From Bacteroidales bacterium UBA5433 (lineage in GTDB: Bacteria > Bacteroidota > Bacteroidia > Bacteroidales > UBA932): 54,288 nucleotides of DNA. Positions 48,960 to 54,288 of this stretch are shown here, piece after piece; positions within the stretch are counted from its first letter, which is position 1; each line of letters begins with the position of its first letter. The notes beneath the pieces are model-generated. The model saw nothing but the letters and a program-made list of their open reading frames with translations, was not told where the DNA came from and made no database searches. The position numbers were made by a program, and so were the translations under genes. The DNA is taken from assembly GCA_002427525.1 (NCBI GenBank), contig DIRP01000027.1, forward strand, positions 1-54,288. The letters run 5' to 3'.

Positions 48960-49575
48960 GGCTAACATTACCATCACCCTGGGCCGCCAACTGGGCAGTG
49001 GCGGCTATACGGTGGGCAAAATGATCGCATCTGCCCTGGGTCTTTCTTTCTTTGATAAGGAACTGCTGTATTATGCAGCCAAAGAAAGCGGCTTATGTGA
49101 AGAAGTTTTTGAGAATGCGGATGAAAAGACCTCTACAGGCATATCTCGTATTCTTAGTGCTCAAAACATGTTTGGGTTAACGTTTTTCGACCCCATGAAC
49201 ACCCCCCTTTCCAGAGACAGGATATTTAACATACAATCGGAAGTCATCCGCAAACTGGCCGATGAGCAATCCTGCCTTTTCATTGGCCGTTGTGCAGATT
49301 ATATACTGCGGGACAACCCAAATATGAGAAGCTTTTTTATACATGCTCCACTGTCTGTACGCGTAGAGAACGTTTCTAAACGTCAGGAAATTCCACTCCA
49401 GGAAGCGGAACAATTCATTGCCCGCGAAGAAAAAAAACGGGCTTCTTACTACAATTATTTTACCAACAAAGAATGGGGAAAGGCAGATTCGTACCATTTC
49501 ACGCTGGATGCCGGCCTGCTGGGGCTGGAAGGATGTGCCAAGGCCGCAGTTGAACTCATAAAAAAATCTTATTAA
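48949..49575 (+). CDS. Cytidylate kinase-like family protein
   Basis: A 208-residue P-loop protein of the cytidylate_kin2 type. The N-terminus reads ITITLGRQLGSGGYTVGKMI, where GRQLGSGGYTVG is the loop that replaces a classic Walker A, followed by LGLSFFDKELL and, later, CLFIGRCADYIL and FIHAPLSVRVENV. The kinase substrate is not established for this family. It overlaps the MATE gene by 11 nt and ends the six-gene operon. Confidence 0.9.
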   Translation: MKPKANITITLGRQLGSGGYTVGKMIASALGLSFFDKELLYYAAKESGLCEEVFENADEKTSTGISRILSAQNMFGLTFFDPMNTPLSRDRIFNIQSEVIRKLADEQSCLFIGRCADYILRDNPNMRSFFIHAPLSVRVENVSKRQEIPLQEAEQFIAREEKKRASYYNYFTNKEWGKADSYHFTLDAGLLGLEGCAKAAVELIKKSY

Positions 49576-49642
49576 AGAGTTACGTATCAATATTTTTACC
49601 ATCTTTATCCTGAAAAAACAATCTATCTAAAACAGTAAGGCT

Positions 49643-50062
49643 ATGAAAAAAGTATTTACCGTTCTTTTAATAGGTATATCAGGGTTGCTTATAAGCGGCT
49701 GCGACTGGCTTTTCTGGGACGACGACGAAAACGAACAAGAGAATTATGCAGACTGGGACCTGCTGGTTTCTCAGTATCCGGTACTTAAGGCTTACCCGGC
49801 TTTTGCCGGACAAATCACTTTCCTGGGATACACTACGGACCATTTATTTTACGAATCCGTAACTATCTCCACCAAGGACAGCTACGCAAATAATTATTTT
49901 AAAGTCCTGAAAAACAATGGATTTAAAAACAGCACAGCCAGTCATAACTACACCCAGCAACTCATGAGTTCCAACAAGCTGGGAGCCTATTGGCGCTATG
50001 TTGGATTTGATGCTTCCAACACATCGGGATGGACAGATGTTGTCTTTTTTAATATAAAATAA
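49643..50062 (+). CDS. Small hypothetical lipoprotein
   Basis: A 139-residue protein with a clear lipoprotein signal, MKKVFTVLLIGISGLLISGC (lipobox ISGC, Cys20). An acidic stretch DDDENEQENYADWD follows, which in Bacteroidota can favour surface exposure. The rest is rich in Tyr, Asn and Ser, of unknown fold. I do not recognise the family. It stands alone, 67 nt after the operon. Its stop is 3 nt from that of rimM. No promoter box is clear. Confidence 0.75.
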   Translation: MKKVFTVLLIGISGLLISGCDWLFWDDDENEQENYADWDLLVSQYPVLKAYPAFAGQITFLGYTTDHLFYESVTISTKDSYANNYFKVLKNNGFKNSTASHNYTQQLMSSNKLGAYWRYVGFDASNTSGWTDVVFFNIK

Positions 50063-50065
50063 GCG

Positions 50066-50590
50066 CTACAATCCTTCCGGAAGGAACAAACGCAGGGATG
50101 CGTTACGGTGGTCTGTCTTTTTCACAAAAGTGGGATGAAAAGGCACTAAAGAAAGGGTTCCGTCTTCAAACTCCAGCTCCAGACAGGGGTTCATGGGATA
50201 ATCAAAAAATTGGGAAACCGTACCTTTCAGGATGCTCCCCTTTGCTGTTTTAGCCTGAAAGGTATATCCAACCAGATGAGAACCATCTTCTTCTTCTCCT
50301 TCTTCTCCATTTTGAACCAGAAGCGTTTTCCCTACCCATTCGGCTGCCAGCTGCTGCGACGAATAATTTTCAAAACACACAACAGCTTTGTCATTTCCCA
50401 CAAATTTCAAAGACGTAATATAAAAAGGAACCGGTATCTCATCTACATAAATGAATACCGGTTCGTTTTCTTTTAGTTGTTCAATAAGTGTTCTGGGGGC
50501 TCCGGGATGAAATTTAAGAAACAATTCTCCTTCCCTTCCGAAGGTTTTTCTGACAGTTGCCAGTGTTAAAAACCTTTCTTTTTTCCCCAT
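50066..50590 (-). CDS. rimM: 16S rRNA processing protein RimM
   Basis: Helps assemble the head of the 30S subunit and binds S19. 174 residues: an N-terminal RimM barrel (LATVRKTFGREGELFLKFHP) and a C-terminal PRC barrel (LVGYTFQAKTAKGSILKGTV, EFEDGTLSLVPFHP). The PRC part is recognisable but diverged, with HPTFVKKTDHRNASLRLFLP near the end. It lies 5 nt downstream of rpsP, the usual bacterial pairing. The palindrome CCTTCCGGAAGG is in its last codons. Confidence 0.94.
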   Translation of the reverse strand: MGKKERFLTLATVRKTFGREGELFLKFHPGAPRTLIEQLKENEPVFIYVDEIPVPFYITSLKFVGNDKAVVCFENYSSQQLAAEWVGKTLLVQNGEEGEEEDGSHLVGYTFQAKTAKGSILKGTVSQFFDYPMNPCLELEFEDGTLSLVPFHPTFVKKTDHRNASLRLFLPEGL

Positions 50591-50595
50591 TTCAA

Positions 50596-51171
50596 TTATT
50601 CAGCAGCAGGCTCTTCTTCTGTTTCCGGTGCAGCCGTTCCTTCAATTTCAGCAATGGTTTCTTCTGCCTTGGCTGCAGCTTCTGCAGCAGCAGCAGCTAA
50701 ACGCGCTGCAGCTTCTTCACGTTTGGCCGATAAAGCAGCCGCACGCTCTTTATTAATCAAGGACTCTGCTTGCAGCCGTTTCTTTGTTTCTTCAACGGAT
50801 TCCTGTGAAAGCTTGTTTTTCTTTGCCAGAATTGCAGCTTCTTTTTCCTGCATCCAGGCTTCCCATTTTGCATCTGCCTGCTCCTGGGTTAGCGCATTCT
50901 TAGCAACTCCTTCCAAAAGGTGTTTCTTTAGAAGTACTCCTTTATAGGAAAGAAGCCTACGTGCGGTAATTGTAGGCTGGGCGCCTACGTTCAACCAGTA
51001 CAAAGCCCTGTCGGCATCCAGCTTTATTTCTGCCGGATTGGTATTGGGGTTATATGTTCCCAAAGTTTCAATCAGCCGACCGTCACGGGGAGCACGTGAA
51101 TCTGCTACAACAATATGAAAATAAGCGTAATTTTTTTTGCCATGGCGGGCAAGACGAATTTTTACTGCCAT
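50596..51171 (-). CDS. rpsP: 30S ribosomal protein S16 with long C-terminal extension
   Basis: Residues 1-80 are a standard S16 (MAVKIRLARHGKKNYAYFHI, then RLIETLGTYNPNTNP and RALYWLNVGAQPT). Residues about 100-191 form an extra charged and then alanine/glutamate-rich helical tail (EEAAARLAAAAAEAAAKAEE). S16 is about 80 residues in E. coli; longer Ala/Glu-rich forms occur in Bacteroidota, so this is a lineage feature rather than a defect. The promoter at 51231-51261 leaves a leader of about 55 nt. Confidence 0.96.
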   Translation of the reverse strand: MAVKIRLARHGKKNYAYFHIVVADSRAPRDGRLIETLGTYNPNTNPAEIKLDADRALYWLNVGAQPTITARRLLSYKGVLLKKHLLEGVAKNALTQEQADAKWEAWMQEKEAAILAKKNKLSQESVEETKKRLQAESLINKERAAALSAKREEAAARLAAAAAEAAAKAEETIAEIEGTAAPETEEEPAAE

Positions 51172-51230
51172 ACTCTTTTTTTAAGTTACTAAATCTTGTT
51201 AACTTCCTTATCTTCCCGAGAAAAGGTGGG

Positions 51231-51261
51231 CAAAGATATACGTTTTTACGCTTACTTCAAA
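51231..51261 (-). promoter_or_regulatory. Promoter of the rpsP-rimM operon
   Basis: The minus strand has TTTG (plus CAAA 51258-51261), a 19-nt spacer and TATCTTTG (plus 51231-51238). It fits the consensus fully and sits just after the stop of the upstream Spy-like gene. Confidence 0.8.
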
Positions 51262-51265
51262 ATAT

Positions 51266-51685
51266 TTATCTGCGCCAGCCCCTTCTGCCATAATTTAAGG
51301 GGCGGGTTTTTGCCTGTTGTGCCTGATACCTGTCACGTGGCAATGCATCGTATTCTTTCTGTTGTTCCGCAGTAAGCAATTTTCTAACTTCATCTCTTTG
51401 CGTATCGCGCATCTTGATCATTTTGTCACGGATATTGTCTTTTATTTCAAAGTCACGGTTTTCACGACGTTCGTTTCGCAATTGTTCCATCTGTTCTCTG
51501 TGGGCCACTTCCAATGTTGTAATTTTCTGAATCTGTTCTTTTGACAGCCCCGAAATGTATTGGGTGCAGGAACCACGCTCGTAGGAAGCCGAAACTCTTC
51601 TGCCTCGGGGTCCCGGCCCCTGTGCCAGGACCGTAAAAGTAACGGTCATCATCAAAGCAGTAATAAGCAATGTTTTTGTTTTCAT
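51266..51685 (-). CDS. Exported Spy/CpxP-like protein with basic tail
   Basis: A 139-residue secreted protein with a signal peptide ending TVLAQ (1-22). The mature part is helical: GLSKEQIQKITTLEVAHREQ followed by a charged helix and KLLTAEQQKEYDALP, the paired LxxxQ-type pattern of Spy/CpxP periplasmic chaperones. It ends in an Arg/Gly-rich tail (YGRRGWRR). It lies 66 nt downstream of the ECF sigma gene on the same strand and is probably co-transcribed with it. A role in envelope stress sensing is likely but inferred. Confidence 0.75.
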   Translation of the reverse strand: MKTKTLLITALMMTVTFTVLAQGPGPRGRRVSASYERGSCTQYISGLSKEQIQKITTLEVAHREQMEQLRNERRENRDFEIKDNIRDKMIKMRDTQRDEVRKLLTAEQQKEYDALPRDRYQAQQAKTRPLNYGRRGWRR

Positions 51686-51751
51686 TTTCTAAAATTTAAT
51701 TGGTTTTGCTTATAAGACACATGTAAACGGAAAAACTTGCGCAAATAAGAA

Positions 51752-52357
51752 TCAGGCAAGCAAACTTTTTTGCAAATTTTGTTTTGCTCTGAATAACAAA
51801 GACTCCACCGAAGATACAGAAAGTTTCATGACCCGGGCAATTTCTTTATTGGACAAATCCTCGTATTTACTTAATACAAATGCTTTTTTTTGCCTTTCCG
51901 GTAACGCATCAACAGCTTTTTCAAGAGCCTCCTTTTTTTCTTTTTCCTGCAATACTTCTAAAGGTGTCCTCTCAGAAGCGTGCAAGGAAAGTGCTTCCAT
52001 ACCTGCACCGTCTGCCTGTAGAGCCCTTTTATGTTGCCGGTTGTCGCGCATATAATTCAACGATTTATTAAGGGCAATCCTGTAAAGCCAGGTAGATATT
52101 TTGGCATGAGAACGGAATTTCTGAACAGAACGAAAAACCTCAATAAATACTTCCTGTGTCACATCATCTGCATCGCTGCTGTTGTGCAGTACTCCCATGC
52201 ATACCCGGAACACCATGTGCTGGTAAGTTTCTACCAGCTCACGAAATGCAGATTCTTCTCCTTTTTTTAATCTTTCAACAATGTTTGTATCCAAAATTCT
52301 GTAAAAAACAATATATTTGACACAAGAACCGGCCGTTTCCTGCGCAAGTTTTTGCAC
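51752..52357 (-). CDS. ECF-type RNA polymerase sigma factor
   Basis: A 201-residue sigma-70-family factor of the extracytoplasmic group. Region 2 covers FRELVETYQHMVFRVCMGVL and SSDADDVTQEVFIEVFRSV; region 4 is LPERQKKAFVLSKYEDLSNK followed by EIARVMKLSVSSVESLLFRA. There is no region 1 or 3. ATG 52357 is 10 nt after a TATGTTTG box; a shorter start at a TTG near 52300 is possible since the first 20 residues are not typical. The divergent gene 33 nt away encodes the matching anti-sigma factor. Confidence 0.93.
   Translation of the reverse strand: MQKLAQETAGSCVKYIVFYRILDTNIVERLKKGEESAFRELVETYQHMVFRVCMGVLHNSSDADDVTQEVFIEVFRSVQKFRSHAKISTWLYRIALNKSLNYMRDNRQHKRALQADGAGMEALSLHASERTPLEVLQEKEKKEALEKAVDALPERQKKAFVLSKYEDLSNKEIARVMKLSVSSVESLLFRAKQNLQKSLLA
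52312..52319 (+). promoter_or_regulatory. Possible -7 element of the anti-sigma gene
   Basis: TATATTTG on the plus strand, 70 nt before ATG 52390, inside the 5' end of the sigma gene as annotated. No well-spaced -33 element. Confidence 0.35.
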
Positions 52358-52367
52358 AAGTATGTGT

Positions 52368-52375
52368 CAAACATA
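52368..52375 (-). promoter_or_regulatory. -7 element of the ECF sigma gene
   Basis: The minus strand reads TATGTTTG, 10 nt upstream of ATG 52357. An imperfect CTTG lies 22 nt upstream of it. Confidence 0.45.
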
Positions 52376-52389
52376 CAAAATATAAGAAA

Positions 52390-52821
52390 ATGGATTGCAA
52401 GACAACAGAAAAGAAATTGATCTTTTATATAGAAAACTCTCTGCCACAAACAGAGGTGTCTGTTGTGAAGGACCATCTGAACACATGTCCTTCTTGCAGC
52501 CAAAAACTGACCTATCTGCAAGAAACGCTTTCTTTTATAGAAACAGAAAAAGCCCTGACTCCCAAACCATTCCTATATACGCGTACAACAGCACGTATGC
52601 AGCAGCGGGCTGCACAACAGATCCACGGGAGCATCAAGTGGCTAAAACCCGTAGCCGTTGCGGCTGCTCTTCTTGTAGGGTTGTTTTTTGGGTTTTGGCT
52701 GGGGCAGTCTTCTGTTACGCAACCGCTCCCGGATCCGGACATCGTGTACGAAGTAGCCTACCTCTTCCACGAAGTACCTATGGAGCAAGTAGAAACATTG
52801 TTTTTAGAAGATATTTTTTAA
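52390..52821 (+). CDS. Zinc-finger anti-sigma factor
   Basis: A 143-residue membrane protein that should hold the divergent ECF sigma factor. The N-terminal ZAS motif is His29-x3-Cys33-x2-Cys36 (HLNTCPSC), with an upstream Cys3. A membrane helix (VAVAAALLVGLFFGFWLGQS, about 89-108) separates it from a short acidic periplasmic tail (VEVPMEQVETLF-like end). The lack of a large sensor domain suggests that other proteins, such as the two Spy-like ones beside it, do the sensing. Confidence 0.88.
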   Translation: MDCKTTEKKLIFYIENSLPQTEVSVVKDHLNTCPSCSQKLTYLQETLSFIETEKALTPKPFLYTRTTARMQQRAAQQIHGSIKWLKPVAVAAALLVGLFFGFWLGQSSVTQPLPDPDIVYEVAYLFHEVPMEQVETLFLEDIF

Positions 52822-52830
52822 TTCACAGGC

Positions 52831-53454
52831 ATGCGTAAAGTTCCTCATACGGTATGGATTGTTCTGGTAGTCTTTCTGCTGGCAACCAATATAGCTTTTA
52901 TAGCAACATCCAGGAAACAGCGCAGCAATACGGAGGAAACATACGAGCTGCTGACAGATTCTATTACAGCCTCTGAACAAGCAGCCCTTGAAGATTTTAT
53001 TCCACGTCCGGGCACAATCGGTCTCTTAATCAGAGAGTTAAATCTTACTCAAGAGCAGCAGGAACACTTCAGACAATTTCACCGGATATTCAACCGCACG
53101 GCAAACGATCTTCTGATGCAAATGGGAACAACCCGTTCCGCTATGGCTGACGAGTTGAAAGCATCCAAACCCAACAAAGAAACTTTGGACACACTGGCCT
53201 ACGATTTAGGAGAAAAGCATAAGCAGCTCAAACTGCTTACGTTCCAGTATTATTTTCAAATGAAAGAGATATTGGATTCTGAGCAGCAAAAACTTTTTGT
53301 AGACGTTTTTGGCGATATCCTTTCCGAACCTGATATTCGTTTGCAAACACCTCGGCAAGGATCCAGGAGGGGTACTCGACCACAAACACCAAGGTACTTT
53401 GACAGCTCATCAACAGATACCCGCCGAGGCGGCAGAGGGCGAAGCGTCAGGTAA
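52831..53454 (+). CDS. Membrane-anchored Spy/CpxP-like protein with Arg-rich tail
   Basis: A 207-residue protein with one N-terminal membrane anchor (WIVLVVFLLATNIAFIA) and a helical periplasmic domain. LNLTQEQQEHFRQFHRIF and ILDSEQQKLFVDVF are the two LTxxQ-like segments of Spy/CpxP and periplasmic heavy-metal sensors. The C-terminus is Arg/Gly-rich (TRRGGRGRSVR). It starts 9 nt after the anti-sigma gene, so they are one unit. A partner or sensor for the anti-sigma factor is the likeliest role. Confidence 0.75.
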   Translation: MRKVPHTVWIVLVVFLLATNIAFIATSRKQRSNTEETYELLTDSITASEQAALEDFIPRPGTIGLLIRELNLTQEQQEHFRQFHRIFNRTANDLLMQMGTTRSAMADELKASKPNKETLDTLAYDLGEKHKQLKLLTFQYYFQMKEILDSEQQKLFVDVFGDILSEPDIRLQTPRQGSRRGTRPQTPRYFDSSSTDTRRGGRGRSVR

Positions 53455-53475
53455 AGCAACGGCGCGGAGCTGCCG

Positions 53476-54288
53476 TCACAGGATCCAGGAGGCTATGGAA
53501 AAGTAAATCAACACTCCGCAAATATCTGAAATAGAAGTAATCAACGGAGCGCTGGCCGTAGCCGGGTCCAAACGTAATTTGGTGAATAAGAAAGGCAACA
53601 GCAATCCTATAAGGCTTCCCGTCATCACAATCAACAACATAGATAACGCCACCACCAGAATAATTTCCGGTGCCCTGAAGCTGGCTATAGCGGCTACTCC
53701 TGCCGCCATGGTAACACCTAATAAAAAAGACACTATAAATTCTTTCCCTATCAACTTATACCAGTCAGAAAGTTTTACATCGCCCGTTGCCAGGGCGCGG
53801 ATCATCAAGGTAGCCGACTGAGAACCTGCATTACCTCCGCTATCAATAAGCAAGGGTAAGAAGAAAACAAGGGATACTATCGCTTGAATAATGGATTCAA
53901 ACGAAGAGATAGCCGCTCCCGAAAAAATATTCACAAACACCAAAGCCAATAACCAGACAATCCTGTTTTTATACATACCCCAAGCCCTCTCTTTCAGAGG
54001 ATTGGCTATGGATTGCTGGATAGATCCAAACTTGTGGAAGTCTTCCGTAGATTCCTCTTCCGCCACGTCCATGATATCGTCAACCGTCACAATCCCGAGT
54101 AAAACTCCCTCACTGTTGACTACAGGCAGGGCTACGCGGTCGTAGTCCTGAAAAGCTCCAATGGCTGTTTCCTGGTCATCCATCGCATTGAGTGCCACAA
54201 AGCGGTAGTCCAACAAGTCTTGCACTTTTTGCTGCGGATCGGCCAGAATCAATTCTTTAATCCGTATGTCGTCAACCAGTTTCCACTC
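53476..54288 (-). CDS. mgtE: Magnesium transporter MgtE, 5' end cut off by the window
   Basis: The visible C-terminal 270 residues begin within the CBS-pair domain (LPVVNSEGVLLGIVTVDDIM), with the helix AEEESTEDFHKFGSIQ linking to the membrane part. Five membrane helices follow, including RIVWLLALVFVNIFSGAAIS, and the family signature LIDSGGNAGSQSATLMIRAL. MgtE is a Mg2+ channel gated by cytoplasmic Mg2+ through the CBS and N domains. The frame stays open to 54288, so the N-terminal domain lies outside the window. Confidence 0.95.
   Translation of the reverse strand, partial: EWKLVDDIRIKELILADPQQKVQDLLDYRFVALNAMDDQETAIGAFQDYDRVALPVVNSEGVLLGIVTVDDIMDVAEEESTEDFHKFGSIQQSIANPLKERAWGMYKNRIVWLLALVFVNIFSGAAISSFESIIQAIVSLVFFLPLLIDSGGNAGSQSATLMIRALATGDVKLSDWYKLIGKEFIVSFLLGVTMAAGVAAIASFRAPEIILVVALSMLLIVMTGSLIGLLLPFLFTKLRLDPATASAPLITSISDICGVLIYFSIASWIL

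Noticed and set aside
50073..50084. Palindrome CCTTCCGGAAGG at the rimM 3' end as a terminator
   Set aside because: It has no loop and no T-run and lies in coding sequence; too short to claim a function.
53358..53492. 13-bp direct repeat AGGATCCAGGAGG at 53358-53370 and 53480-53492
   Set aside because: A single short repeat with no associated mobile gene; could be chance.

Overview
The window reads as a piece of a Bacteroidales (phylum Bacteroidota) chromosome. The signs are a SusC/SusD pair, many promoters of the Bacteroidota type (TTTG, about 19-21 nt, TAnnTTTG), weak or absent Shine-Dalgarno sequences, a NifJ-type pyruvate:ferredoxin oxidoreductase typical of anaerobes, and Bacteroidota families such as DUF4837, DUF3943 and LEA-type lipoproteins. 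I cannot name a genus. Gene density is very high: only the gap at 2247-2585 exceeds 300 bases, and many neighbours overlap by 1-25 nt. I saw no insertion sequence, prophage, CRISPR array or rRNA. Four tRNAs are present: His(GTG), Arg(CCG), Leu(CAA) and Glu(TTC), all on the minus strand.

Layout. 1-8.4 kb: tRNA-His, envelope proteins (a putative lipoprotein, an exported isoaspartyl methyltransferase, DUF2147), a strongly folded intergenic element, tRNA-Arg, then fabD, an APH/NahK-fold kinase with an internal 27-bp repeat, and nifJ. 8.4-14.7 kb, minus strand: a histidine-degradation operon hutH-hutI-MBL hydrolase-ftcD (fused) ending in rmuC; hutU is missing here. 14.8-19.5 kb: a SusC/SusD pair divergent from hut. 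19.5-26.1 kb: YgiQ, Xaa-Pro aminopeptidase, HAD phosphatase, secreted M28 peptidase, secreted glutathione peroxidase, DUF3943. 26.1-31.1 kb, minus strand: a specialised-lipid or polyene-like locus made of two complementary hotdog proteins, a LolA-like protein, a small possible regulator, a BtrH-type cysteine acyltransferase and an ABC-2 exporter. 31.1-39.5 kb: tRNA-Leu, miaB, a lipoprotein/SPOR pair, a GNAT (OlsB/GlsB-like) acyltransferase, rpoN, amidohydrolase, upp, radC, rpsT, tRNA-Glu. 39.5-43.9 kb, minus: M23-dxr-rseP-DUF4837. 43.9-49.6 kb, plus: ruvX-def-phosphohexomutase-HGSNAT-like acyltransferase-MATE-cytidylate-kinase-like, tightly overlapping. 49.6-54.3 kb: lipoprotein, rpsP-rimM, an ECF sigma/anti-sigma pair flanked by two Spy-like periplasmic proteins, and a 5'-truncated mgtE.

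How the genes fit together. The hut genes take histidine to glutamate plus a one-carbon folate unit, except for the urocanase step. The divergent SusCD pair and nearby peptidases suggest, but do not prove, peptide uptake. The most interesting locus is 26.1-31.1 kb. Hotdog 1 keeps the Glu-helix half of a FabZ-like active site and hotdog 2 keeps the His (GHFP) half, as expected of a heterodimeric dehydratase like ApeP/ApeI of aryl polyene synthesis. They sit beside an acyl-transfer enzyme and an exporter, with no ketosynthase, ketoreductase or acyl carrier protein in view. A second notable pattern is that five genes (fabD, the M28 peptidase, miaB, the LEA lipoprotein and ruvX) have a TAnnTTTG box ending exactly 4 nt before ATG, which points to leaderless mRNAs.
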